DNA of 64,000 nucleotides from JAZMZS01 sp045580775 (GTDB lineage Bacteria; Bacillota; Clostridia; Oscillospirales; CAG-272): assembly GCA_045580775.1 (NCBI GenBank), contig JAZNOK010000100.1, positions 1 to 64,000 of the forward strand, given 5' to 3'. Of this stretch, positions 54,701 through 62,421 are shown one piece after another. The notes beneath the pieces were generated by a model. It was given only the letters and a program-made list of their open reading frames with translations. It made no database searches and was not told the origin of the DNA. The number at the start of each line of letters is the position of its first letter. The stretch's first letter is position 1. Both the position numbers and the translations under genes were made by a program.

Positions 54701-54765
54701 ACGTAAGCGAAGTTGATGCGAGCACACTTGCGTTTCTAAACGACCCGACTATCATCGAAGACTAA
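48745..54765 (+). CDS. Giant (2006-aa) SipW-type signal surface/matrix protein
   Basis: 2006 residues. Start after AAAAGGAGAAAAAGG. SipW-cognate signal GTTWAWFTDTVATTGNRIVAG. Residues to about 235 are TasA-like (HMREEAGNEYQNL..VATQLTHESDSYGDQYDKD). Next comes an Ig-like segment, then GLUG/beta-helix regions (about 410-880: GSFNGNGHTVSNFYQN; MGLFGYVYDGEVKNITVDHF). A repeat ending IQDYYYCTATT has its Cys at 977, as in the next protein. From about 1030 on lies a long beta-helix region. The last ~290 residues are a module (HVYVKDNGTGNGSSA..) shared with the surface proteins at the window start. No membrane anchor or sorting motif is seen at the C-terminus, so it is probably released into or assembled in a matrix. 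Confidence 0.85.
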   Translation: MNRTKKSLLMSALSLLLCISMLLGTTWAWFTDTVATTGNRIVAGTLKVDLLHQVTDTVAGTQDWVSLKNEPEHKIFNYDKWEPGYTRLEKLKVDNLGKMALRYQLSTVSTVGTELRGANGERLSDVIDVYLYDGDSTAASFAEVKADSNWVLAGTLSEMQTAAGGFARGNLLPDGAAPKTGAYVGEQTVSVALHMREEAGNEYQNLTVGDMYITLVATQLTHESDSYGDQYDKDSVFPEVKLNYSINAPVALNADNTAANEVKLGGSDDTIKATVPAGTKLEPGTNYLTLSVTELVKTNANITVDDGQQSRSVDVHVSGVADDNTTPIIVTVKSLMPGGYNMGSFELYHVEDGTPVLMTCVYESQLDAHNEYTYDPSTGDVKMALSSFSEVAVVADNHSEWNGGTDVSWYIKAKETGSPSGTDDDPLIIANADQLNGFGQIVGGMAVDTDGNAIDRDDFDGKYIKLIYDIDLGTKEGHQKVDNSGRPYREGRPLIFYPIGYYFTDDHEGTGKHYSTVYSFGGSFNGNGHTVSNFYQNTWDMIGDNEYYPESEHRYRDGMGLFGYVYDGEVKNITVDHFSCDGEFTPTGVIAAYAHAADFINISITNCNPRVYNTGNGGIVGIGGLTNPGKTNRTAINFKNITVDQTNKITALWGSWDVSCSGLMGMLRGPSDAEWQDVNITNCHVAAQIDAYNDVCGNYQYYWYRYSGMLVGSIRKHTTDENGYTIPDTSMITATNCTVHFGEWNNYYYCELVANSIASYTHDHQFSRLTEVASVDAANMKYVTLDGEQKDIPTSGRVNFVTVNGEHSTENATCYHFVDGAVWNHEDAGYESFDLDGNGLLDDYKENNKHIYLPFNKQLFQGYGWGVKNIPVGAKTGITILDTNDGYSEPKFKVRENVEFIAVGYTFHIGDLFRELEESKIKIKSDQVKVTLTKVGSTDDISNHFALKENKDDWTKTRLRFTTTGTFQVTIQDYYYCTATTVTVNVDWYHYAASGIDTVFLMTESEQNNPNANYKTHAYSMTEAHEKLKQLNEESGRQGGDIVIMGNYTQSTLFRAPDQDGKVRIRSIDDISTYWVAPRQTSVGVRYFCGGPTELYDVRIEATKTHDGSKDANGLSTLSWNFIGNFHDVTVDESVYMDRKGNDFILVLGAQGGGINGGAATIEVQDATLNLYGGEWSEVVGSVRTSFCAQDWTHPSEATVRHIDQFADVDYHLEINIGGVAVVDKVFAHSRSMEPESIYKIKTDAEGKEYVSDELWNENIGANASCVINLLGGKVTRFFGLNHFLEVCMGYEKGFTVFVGKDFDLDQSFETTPTQDSRNLAKGYTVIGGISGESVYEYDQELDNNRDGVINGTTVPTVGESVLLIEHVDGIDRINDVKDSGKVRLDTFTEVEYGEYVDRAPTQTNTNVFYVGWTGTGDGKTPETFMNSVGWKQELIVDDPSLGDFDEGTDSEDTENDTATAADTSTVQKYPLEKHLWYYFDNYGGTYVAKQKMYIGGMTAIKNVTDTITFTGAYGGVDYQDPTGTEYGCFIIKNAPVGVSSTGKTIVPNYVRIHKSNIIFDNITFFDRAGSDLGGESYGFAEGTVTDSQTSYLWVEEGARVIIRDSVKFATKLDGRDTTYVKVTDDGVLYLETTGFSRYEGDGTIVLSDELIERLNSSDEGIADLELLRSFKDNGGTLCDKRGIHLDVYAFGEKRLLISLDGSIPTMNDAGTEIEYNKHVYVKDNGTGNGSSAEYPLSLISHAYGALGISGGTIEFCGDFTFTGSGVFTETEHKKPITIVQTSGKFGNDGVKGYYQFVLNGDTTFKDVHFVTNPLNDTGSRGMLIVARYNKVVMENIKLEGFGAANTFANNFVVIGGYNESVPTGDANARSGKESNIVINGVTTVDGSHGISIMGLDRQIAGTNKNDARITINDGEIYRIYDASDMGVHTGKVSITINGGDFTKIDGINLKSRADISSVTVDINGGTFTAAKTIPCLAGKTTIYIDVSEVDASTLAFLNDPTIIED

Positions 54766-54813
54766 AAAAGCTTCGGTGAGTGTCATCTCTTATCAAAGAG
54801 ACATGAAATCATT

Positions 54814-54880
54814 ATTGCCCCCGACCTGCAAGGGTCGGGCGGCAATCAAAGAGCACAAGCTGTTTGTGCTCTTTGATTGC
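54814..54880 (+). other. Tandem double-hairpin intergenic element 3
   Basis: Hairpin one: CCCGACC/GGTCGGG (54820-54839), extendable outward by ATTGCC/GGCAAT. Hairpin two: 17-bp perfect arms beginning GCAATCAAAG (54842-54880). GGCAAT can pair with either side, so the two full stems exclude each other at their junction. Confidence 0.7.
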
Positions 54881-54914
54881 TGATTATTAGCAAAATAATT
54901 ACTAGGAGAAGGAA

Positions 54915-57900
54915 ATGAACAGGACTAAGAGATCATTACTATTTATTGTTTTATCCCTTTTGGTTTTCGCTTCTGTTGCCATGACGAGTGCAGTATCAGC
55001 TGCCGATCATACGTCTGTATGGCAGGGTGGAGTTTCCGATATGCTCTCTGGTGAGGGAACCGAAGCTTCCCCATACCTTATAGCTGACGGAGATGACCTG
55101 GCGTACTTTGGCAAGTGCGTCGCTGAGGGTGAGAGCTTCAGCGGAAAGTACGTGAAGCTTTTGGCTGATATTGACATGGGAGCAGACGGAGTTTTAGTCG
55201 ATGGAAAACTGCAGTTCTATCCTATCGGATATGACGCACAGAGCTCCTATTTTGACTCTGACAGAGTTTTCTCGGGAGTTTTTGACGGAAACGGCAACAC
55301 CATTTCCAATATATATCAGAACACATCAATGATGAACGGTGTTTACAATGGGACGGATTACAGTGCGGCTATGGGTCTGTTCGGACATCTCAAGGATGCA
55401 ACAGTAAAGAACCTTGTTATCGACGGCTTTACTGCTGTAGGAGAGTACACCGATATCGGATGCGTGGCAGCTTACGCATCAGGCAGCTGTACCTTTGAGA
55501 ATATTGCAGTTATCAACTGCGATATACATACCAAAGAGGCCGCTGCGGCAGGAATCGTCGGATGGGACAAGGGAGGTTACAGTGCTTCTTTTGAAAGCAA
55601 CTTCTCTTTTTCAAATATTACGATCGACAGCTCCAATACCATTGGTGCTGTTGAAGGAGATTCGGGCTGCTTTGTAGGCGGTGTTATGGGATATCTCGGA
55701 ACATACAGCTCGTCCGCTATGACTAATTGCCACGTAGCGTCAAGCCTGGATGTGAACAGCTACGCTGACGGTCAGTATCTCTACTCCGGTATGGCTATAG
55801 GTACTGTTGACAGTCACAAGGTATCAGCAGACAGCATACTTCCGAATCTCGACAATGTATCAGCTTCGGACTGTACGGTTTATTTATCTGACGGAGCTTT
55901 TGATCAGCTTTTCGCGGGATACGGCTGGGCAGTTGACGGTGTATCTGTAGGCGAGTTTGACGGTATCAGTGTTCTTGACAGAAATACTGCTGACTCCGTG
56001 TACAAGTTCTCAGTATCAGAGAATGTCGCTGACAGCTATCTCATGGGTACAGTGATCACTATGGGTGAGCTGTTTTATGCAGTTGATAACGCAGATGTAG
56101 CGATAGATTACGACAACATTCAGATCACGGTATCTCCTGTAGGTGAAGGCAACGCTCAGGCCTCTCTTATTACCGATGCGTCAGACTGGACACAGGGAAG
56201 TGTTGCTCTCAGCGGTGTGGGCGATATCAAGATAACGATCACAGATTATTACTTCTGCAAGAATACTTCTGTAATTATTAGTGTAGTCGAGCCTGATCCT
56301 GTAGTTAAGTTTGAAGGAACAGACAAGACCGTACTTATCGGAACAACACTCAAGGTATCCGACATATTTGCGGCAATCGCAGATGCAGATATTGATACGG
56401 ACAACATCACCATCACCGTAACCACGGTAGACGGAGAGAATGTTGCAACTATCGGCGATGCAGATGTATGGAGCGAAAAGACACTTAGCTTCGGCGGTGT
56501 CGGAGTATACGAGTTTAGCATAACAGATAACGATTACTGCATCGCAACTACAGCGACAGTAACGGTATATGAGCCTGATCCCGTAGTTAAGTTTGCGGGA
56601 GAGGACAAGACCGTAATTATCGGAACAACAATAAAAGTGGGCGAGATCCTCTTTGCAAAAGCAGATGTTGATATCGACACAGACAACATCACGATCACAG
56701 CTGCTACAGTCGAGGGTGACGGCACTGCGACTGTCGGAGATGCTGATATTTGGTCGAACAAGGTACTCAGCTTCAGCGGAGTAGGTAAGTATGAGATCAC
56801 AATTACAGACAATGATTACTGCACGCCTACCACGGCAACAGTAACAGTTTATGAGCCTGACCCTGTAGTTAAGTTTGATGTTAAGCTTCCGAACGTAGAC
56901 AAATACCTCTACCGTGTAGGAAACGGCAATACAGTAGCTCTCGGAACGCTCTTTACCGCAGTAAACGGCACAAGCATTGATGCATCCGGACTCAGTGTAA
57001 CGATCGAGGCTGTTGACGGAGGCATGAGTGTAGGCGGTACGTTCACATCAAATTCCGATTGGACGAAGGCGACTGTGAAGATGAACGGAACAGGCGTTGT
57101 CAAGCTCACAATAACCGACAACGATTACTGTATCGCGACCGTGCTTTACCTCGAGGTAGTAAACGGCAACAATATTACTTCTGCCTCCGGCTCTATCGAC
57201 GGAACCGATGTCGTACTTATGAGTAATGTCAAGGTTGCGTCAGGCGGAAATGCAAACTACTTCAACTGTACCGTATACGGAAATGGCTTTACATTTGACG
57301 TTTCGGGCGGTATGAATATGTACAATTCAAAGCAGGGTCACGGTATCATCATTATCAAAAACGCAACCCTGGACAACATTGTGATCATAGGTGATGTATA
57401 CGATACCTATGGAGCATATTCAACTCAGGAGGATTACACAGCGGCGATCGACGCTACGGGAAGTATTATCCAAAACTGCTATATAGCAAACTGTGCAACT
57501 CCTATCAGAGGAAACGGCGTTACATTGACCGATACCACACTCTACGGAGGAACGGTCGCTAACCTCATTCTCTCAGGCAGCACAAACACCCTTTCAAATG
57601 TTGTTACCGTAAACTATAATGACGGCAGAGGCATTCTGGGTCTTGGTATACTTATATCAGACGGAGCAGCGGATAATACAAAGCTGGTGCTCAACGGAAC
57701 GCTCAAACAGTACAACTACATTTGCGAGAATGATATCAGTGCTGTACCCGGTGAGTATGCACCTCAGATATTCAACGTTATGTTCGAGGATACCTACAGT
57801 GCGTACCACATCAATCACAACGGAGCTGTATACGTCAATACAGGTATCATCTCGATGAATGCTGACTTTAACTCGGATGATATAACAGACAATGCATCGA

Positions 57901-59624
57901 CCGGATATATAGCGAAGGACGATGTACAAATGACGCTCAAGGATGGACTTCTTTCTACTACCGTAGACGGAGCTTTGTATACTGCACCTTCGGGCACAAC
58001 GGTAGACAACGGTTATACATCCGGCAATGATACTCACAGCTCTACCGTTCAGGGTGACTATCTGCCTACTCCCGAGTTTGCTCTTGGGGATCAGACCTTA
58101 GCTAAGGATGGAGACGACGATACACGCTACATTATCGGTGATATAAACGGCATCGAGGCTCTGTATCAGAGTGGAGATGCACCGCTGACCCTTGATCTGA
58201 CAAAGCTCATGAAGGTATATAAGTACAGCGGAATATACTACACCGTTAGTGCTGTATGCAAAGATGAAAACGGAAATGCCCTCACCGCGACAAACGGTGT
58301 CGTTACACTATCCGAGTCAGGTAACTATACTCTTGTATTTACGGTAGATGATAATATCTTCTACGGGCCTGACGGAAGCAAGACTGCAAAGAGCGTTACC
58401 AGAACATACGAGGTTCCGCTCACACTCTCGGTCAAACAGGCAGCTATTCCCGATGCCACCATCACTGTAAGTTCCTCTGATATTACAGGAGACTATGTTT
58501 CGTCAGGAACGGATAAAAAATACAAATTCTATCCTATGAAGGCAATTACGAGCATCACTGATGCAGGCAACAGCTTCAGCTTCAAGAGTAACATCGCAAG
58601 CACAAGCATCAGCTACTCCAGCACAGACAATGCCTTTGCAGGCAGCACTACCATTACCGTTACTTATACCACGGGACAGGTACTGACGATCACTCTCGGA
58701 ACTCCCTCAGGCCTCAATTCTCCTTCTGCTTCAAACGGAGGAAAGACTCTTGGTATAACTACCGATTCTACTAATGGTATCGTTGTAACATCCGACGGAA
58801 AGATCGGCAGCAGCAGTGCTGTTACGGGAACATGGCCTATCACGGGCTGGTCGTTCAAGGGAGAGAACCAGTCTACTGTTACAAACAGTACAAAGGTAAA
58901 TATCGCATTTACAAAGCCTGAGTCATGTATTACCCCGGATACGCTCGTTATGTTGGCTGACGGAACCGAGAAGAGAGTTGATGCTCTCACAGGAGAAGAA
59001 ATGCTCCTCGTATGGAACCATGAAACAGGAAGAATGGATGTGGCTCCCATCGCCTACATTGTAAATCACGACCGTGAGATGGCTGAACATGAGGTAATTT
59101 ACCTCTATTTCTCGGATGGAAAGACTATCAAGATAATCGGCGAGCACGTATTCTACAATGCTACTCTGGGCAAATATATGCCTCTCGATACGAACGCTGA
59201 GGAGTATATAGGACATAAGTTCCTTGTACTCTCTGATGATGCGAGCGGTGTTGCGGCGGCAGAACTCGTAAAGGTAGAAAAGCAGGTGGTTCTCACTGAG
59301 GCATACGAGGTAGTATCGTACAAGCACCTCACATGCTTTACCGACGGTATTTTGTCTACATCCGCATACCTTGACAAGCTGCTCAACGTATTTGATATTG
59401 ATAAGGATTCATACAGCTATACACCTGACAAGATAGCAGAAGATATCGCGACCTACGGACTGTATACATACGCTGACTTTGAGGATATCATAACCGAGGA
59501 AGCGTTTGAGCTGTACAATGCGGCATATCTCAAGATCGCAGTAGGAAAGGGATATATCACGTGGGACGATATACTTGAGCTTGTTGATATCTACTTTAAC
59601 GTTGGAGTAACTCCCATTCAGTAA
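54915..59624 (+). CDS. Giant (1569-aa) secreted repeat protein with C-terminal Hint domain
   Basis: 1569 residues. Start after TAGGAGAAGGAA. Unlike its neighbours it has an ordinary signal peptide (AMTSAVSAADH). Residues about 35-330 are GLUG/beta-helix-like, paralogous to part of the 2006-residue protein. About 345-760 hold four Ig-like repeats ending in ITDxxYC, with Cys at 448, 542, 636 and 739. A beta-helix region and Ser/Thr-rich segment follow. Residues about 1336-1485 are a Hint domain (hedgehog/intein type): Cys1338 in SCITPDTLVMLADGTEKRV, His1411 in GEHVFYN, and KHLTCFTDGILS near 1471. The final His-Asn of inteins is missing. An 85-residue helical tail ends the protein. Autoprocessing at Cys1338 is inferred. 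Confidence 0.87.
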   Translation: MNRTKRSLLFIVLSLLVFASVAMTSAVSAADHTSVWQGGVSDMLSGEGTEASPYLIADGDDLAYFGKCVAEGESFSGKYVKLLADIDMGADGVLVDGKLQFYPIGYDAQSSYFDSDRVFSGVFDGNGNTISNIYQNTSMMNGVYNGTDYSAAMGLFGHLKDATVKNLVIDGFTAVGEYTDIGCVAAYASGSCTFENIAVINCDIHTKEAAAAGIVGWDKGGYSASFESNFSFSNITIDSSNTIGAVEGDSGCFVGGVMGYLGTYSSSAMTNCHVASSLDVNSYADGQYLYSGMAIGTVDSHKVSADSILPNLDNVSASDCTVYLSDGAFDQLFAGYGWAVDGVSVGEFDGISVLDRNTADSVYKFSVSENVADSYLMGTVITMGELFYAVDNADVAIDYDNIQITVSPVGEGNAQASLITDASDWTQGSVALSGVGDIKITITDYYFCKNTSVIISVVEPDPVVKFEGTDKTVLIGTTLKVSDIFAAIADADIDTDNITITVTTVDGENVATIGDADVWSEKTLSFGGVGVYEFSITDNDYCIATTATVTVYEPDPVVKFAGEDKTVIIGTTIKVGEILFAKADVDIDTDNITITAATVEGDGTATVGDADIWSNKVLSFSGVGKYEITITDNDYCTPTTATVTVYEPDPVVKFDVKLPNVDKYLYRVGNGNTVALGTLFTAVNGTSIDASGLSVTIEAVDGGMSVGGTFTSNSDWTKATVKMNGTGVVKLTITDNDYCIATVLYLEVVNGNNITSASGSIDGTDVVLMSNVKVASGGNANYFNCTVYGNGFTFDVSGGMNMYNSKQGHGIIIIKNATLDNIVIIGDVYDTYGAYSTQEDYTAAIDATGSIIQNCYIANCATPIRGNGVTLTDTTLYGGTVANLILSGSTNTLSNVVTVNYNDGRGILGLGILISDGAADNTKLVLNGTLKQYNYICENDISAVPGEYAPQIFNVMFEDTYSAYHINHNGAVYVNTGIISMNADFNSDDITDNASTGYIAKDDVQMTLKDGLLSTTVDGALYTAPSGTTVDNGYTSGNDTHSSTVQGDYLPTPEFALGDQTLAKDGDDDTRYIIGDINGIEALYQSGDAPLTLDLTKLMKVYKYSGIYYTVSAVCKDENGNALTATNGVVTLSESGNYTLVFTVDDNIFYGPDGSKTAKSVTRTYEVPLTLSVKQAAIPDATITVSSSDITGDYVSSGTDKKYKFYPMKAITSITDAGNSFSFKSNIASTSISYSSTDNAFAGSTTITVTYTTGQVLTITLGTPSGLNSPSASNGGKTLGITTDSTNGIVVTSDGKIGSSSAVTGTWPITGWSFKGENQSTVTNSTKVNIAFTKPESCITPDTLVMLADGTEKRVDALTGEEMLLVWNHETGRMDVAPIAYIVNHDREMAEHEVIYLYFSDGKTIKIIGEHVFYNATLGKYMPLDTNAEEYIGHKFLVLSDDASGVAAAELVKVEKQVVLTEAYEVVSYKHLTCFTDGILSTSAYLDKLLNVFDIDKDSYSYTPDKIAEDIATYGLYTYADFEDIITEEAFELYNAAYLKIAVGKGYITWDDILELVDIYFNVGVTPIQ

Positions 59625-59647
59625 TAATTAAATTCTAATGATCGCCC

Positions 59648-59714
59648 CCAAACCCTCATGCGAGGGTTTGGAGGCAATCCGACCGCATAAAAGCTTTTGT
59701 GCGGCCGGGTTGCC
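59648..59714 (+). other. Tandem double-hairpin intergenic element 4
   Basis: Hairpin one: CCAAACCCTC/GAGGGTTTGG, ATGC loop (59648-59671). Hairpin two: 21-nt arms with G-U pairs beginning GGCAATCCGACC (59673-59714). Same layout as elements 1-3. Confidence 0.7.
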
Positions 59715-59782
59715 TTGTAAAAAAACTCTTGATACACAGACGCAATGAAATACAAGAAAAACTACAAGAAGGAGGTGCTGGC

Positions 59783-60880
59783 ATGCGAGGGGTGTACTAT
59801 GAATATTTTTATATCCCGAAGGACGGCAAGGGGAAGATACGCGAGAAAGTCTTTTTGACACGTATGGCAGTGACATGCCTCTTTATGGTGTTGTGCCTTG
59901 TGTTGCTTGCGGTTATGGCATACGCTCATTTCTCGAGCGATGTTATGACTGATGACACAGTTATCCAGACCTCCAAGTATGATCTCGATTGGAGGATCAC
60001 TACAAACAAAGAGCAAACAGTCAATGGAAAAATAGTTTGCACTGAGGAGGAGCAATTCCCGAAGGAATATGACATAACCGTGTCTCTCGGAGCTGAGAAT
60101 ACGGCTTCTACCGGATTTTGCATAATAGATGTGTATGAATATTCATCCACGCTCACGGCAGAACAGGATGCGTTTCCTGTGCTCACATATCACACAGTTC
60201 AGATAGGAAATGACAAGCTCGCCGAGAACGGGAAGAGAGAGAGCATCTCTTTTAAGCTGTCGCTTACCTTCCCATGTGTCGTTACATTTACGCCTAATTG
60301 GGGAACATCAGGAAACTACAATTATGACAATGGCAATTCCGATGAGTATATAGAGGATGCAGAGACGGTCTCAGTCGAGATGAAGATCACACAGGCGGAG
60401 GGCGAGGGAGAAAAATACGATAGTCCGAACACATCCGCGGTCGATACATCTGATGTAATACCGACTCCCTCTGACTCTGACAAAAAAGAGCCTGTCGGAG
60501 CGTATGATGATCCGCCCGCAACAACCGATGTTACAGAGACTGTATCTGTGCCGAATACCGAACCGACACCGATACCGGAGTCTACCGCACCGGCACAAAC
60601 AGAGGCTGTGACAACGCCTGATATACAGACGGCGGATACTCAGTCTCCCGATACAACGACCGTGCCTGTGATGCCGACGGATACGTCATCTCCCGATACA
60701 ACATCACAAAATACCGATCCGGCGTCTACGGAGGAGGCTGATCCTACCGAAACGACACCTCCGAATGCAACTCAGAGTCCGCCGGAAGATACAGTCACCG
60801 AACCGCCGACTGTCGGAACACAAGCACCTGTCGCGGATACACTATCTCCCGATAGCTCTGCCGATACAATAGTGACGTGA
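59783..60880 (+). CDS. SipW-type signal protein with Thr/Pro-rich tail
   Basis: 365 residues from ATG 59783 after AAGGAGGTGCTGG. A short charged cytoplasmic start precedes a hydrophobic helix ending LLAVMAYAHFSSDVMTDDTVIQ, which matches the SipW-cognate layout loosely. Residues to about 205 are a beta domain. The last ~160 residues are a low-complexity Thr/Pro/Ser/Asp stalk (units such as SPDTT, TEPTPIPES), without a membrane or sorting motif. It may be a glycosylated linker or spacer of the matrix, comparable in role (not sequence) to stalk proteins. Last gene of the locus, followed by a terminator about 170 bp later. Confidence 0.75.
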   Translation: MRGVYYEYFYIPKDGKGKIREKVFLTRMAVTCLFMVLCLVLLAVMAYAHFSSDVMTDDTVIQTSKYDLDWRITTNKEQTVNGKIVCTEEEQFPKEYDITVSLGAENTASTGFCIIDVYEYSSTLTAEQDAFPVLTYHTVQIGNDKLAENGKRESISFKLSLTFPCVVTFTPNWGTSGNYNYDNGNSDEYIEDAETVSVEMKITQAEGEGEKYDSPNTSAVDTSDVIPTPSDSDKKEPVGAYDDPPATTDVTETVSVPNTEPTPIPESTAPAQTEAVTTPDIQTADTQSPDTTTVPVMPTDTSSPDTTSQNTDPASTEEADPTETTPPNATQSPPEDTVTEPPTVGTQAPVADTLSPDSSADTIVT

Positions 60881-61046
60881 CTTTTGATATCCGTGCGATG
60901 TCCGGTTTTTACTTGAAAACACGGCACGCCCGGAAGAAAACCACGGCGGCAAGCTTGATTTGTGCGGCAGTATTGCTGTTATATTGACGCTTGCATTGAC
61001 GGATCGTGAGACATTCAGATCGCTTTTTTAGATAACAAATAACGTA

Positions 61047-61080
61047 GCGGCACCATCCGAACGGAGGGTGCCGCATTTTA
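61047..61080. terminator. Terminator at the end of the SipW/TasA-like locus
   Basis: A stem GCGGCACC/GGGTGCCGC type with an inner CCG/CGG extension, followed by ATTTTA; shared with the convergent FAD oxidoreductase gene. The 160 bp before it (60881-61046) hold no gene. Confidence 0.8.
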
Positions 61081-61092
61081 TATAGCTCAAGT

Positions 61093-62421
61093 TTAGCTGT
61101 GCGTGTCAGCTTTTTTGCTTTTTAGAGAATGCATTGAAGGACCTTCTATCAGTTTCCCTGATGAAGTGAAGCGTGAACCGTGGCATGGACAGTCCCAGGA
61201 ATGCTCGGCTCTGTTATATTTCAAAGCACACCCCAAGTGAGGACATCGGGGAACTGTGGGAGTGAGTAGGTTGATAGCCGATTCGACGGCGTTTACGGCG
61301 AGCTGTGGATGCAGCATGCTTCTTGAGGGGGAGAGCAGCGAAGCGTAATCACTCTGCTTTCCCAATATCAACTCTGAGAGGAGCATGGCTGAAACCATAG
61401 ATGAGCTCATGCCCCATTTGTTGAATCCTGTCGCTACATACATGTTTCGGGTGCTTTTAGAATACCGTCCGACATAGGGCATCTTATCTAAAGTCATACA
61501 GTCTTGCGTTGCCCATTTTCCTATCAGATCGGCTGTAGGATAATGGATATGAGCAAATTCCTCCAGCTCCTGATAAGATCCCCCCGGCTTTCCTGTACGG
61601 TGCGAACCTCCTCCGAGCAACAGAACACTGCCGTAGTTTCGAAATGACAGTCCTTTTTCGTTTTCATCTACGTACATGCCATCAGGCAATTTGCATCCGT
61701 CAAGTGCAAGTACATACGAACGATGCTGGTACATCTTCAGAAAGTATGCTCCGTGTTTATTTATAAGGGGGAAGTGTGTTGCGATGACAACCGCTCTGTA
61801 TCTGATCTCTGCTCTGTCTGTAATAGCTTTGTTATGCCCAAGGATGCGTAGAGGTGTGTTTTCATATACTGTCAGACCTTCTGCAAGTCCAAAAGCAAGC
61901 TTGAGTGGATTTATCTGAGCCTGGTCTTTGACCATTACAGCACCTGCCGTTTTGATCGGCAGATCTACCTCCTCGCAAAAGCACGCACCAACTCCAAGAC
62001 TGTTCAGTGCTGCTGTTTCTTCTTCAAGCTTGCGGCGGTCTGATAGCGAATAAACATAGGATGCTTTGTTTTCCCAATCACACCGGATCTCTCGGCTGAG
62101 CACAGAATACTGCTCGCATGCTTTCTTCTGTATATCGAGATACATGCCTGCTTTCTCTTTGCCAATGCTTTCTATCAGCCTTTCATATATCAGCCCGTGC
62201 TGAAATGTTACTTTAGCTGTGGTTTTGGCAGTTGTACCACCGCATAGTCTTCCTGCTTCTATCAGTACACAGTCCACCCCTGCACGTTTGAGCATATATG
62301 CACACAGTATTCCCGCCATACCGCCTCCGACCACCAGCACATCCGTGATGATATTCTCTTGCAGAGGATTTCGCATTATCCGCTTCTTTTCATCATACCA
62401 TATCTGTTGCGTAATTATCAC
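61093..62421 (-). CDS. FAD-dependent oxidoreductase with C-terminal Rieske domain (YhfW-like)
   Basis: 442 residues. GTG 62421 is the likely start, since the QIWYDE N-terminus suits this family; ATG 62376 is an alternative. FAD-binding DVLVVGGGMAGILCAYMLKRAGVDCVLIEA at about residues 27-56, then a DAO-type fold (TAKTTAKVTFQHGLIYERL; GFNKWGMSSSM near the C-terminal third). The last ~60 residues carry CPHLGC..CPCHGSRF, a Rieske [2Fe-2S] site (CxH..CxxH). This fusion is known from Bacillus YhfW-like proteins; substrate unknown. Convergent to the SipW locus. Confidence 0.92.
   Translation of the reverse strand: MIITQQIWYDEKKRIMRNPLQENIITDVLVVGGGMAGILCAYMLKRAGVDCVLIEAGRLCGGTTAKTTAKVTFQHGLIYERLIESIGKEKAGMYLDIQKKACEQYSVLSREIRCDWENKASYVYSLSDRRKLEEETAALNSLGVGACFCEEVDLPIKTAGAVMVKDQAQINPLKLAFGLAEGLTVYENTPLRILGHNKAITDRAEIRYRAVVIATHFPLINKHGAYFLKMYQHRSYVLALDGCKLPDGMYVDENEKGLSFRNYGSVLLLGGGSHRTGKPGGSYQELEEFAHIHYPTADLIGKWATQDCMTLDKMPYVGRYSKSTRNMYVATGFNKWGMSSSMVSAMLLSELILGKQSDYASLLSPSRSMLHPQLAVNAVESAINLLTPTVPRCPHLGCALKYNRAEHSWDCPCHGSRFTSSGKLIEGPSMHSLKSKKADTHS

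Noticed and set aside
58920..59624. Polymorphic toxin reading of the Hint-ending protein (Hint as pre-toxin, tail as toxin)
   Set aside because: The 85-residue tail shows no known toxin motif and no immunity gene follows; a matrix role in the SipW locus fits better, though it is not excluded.
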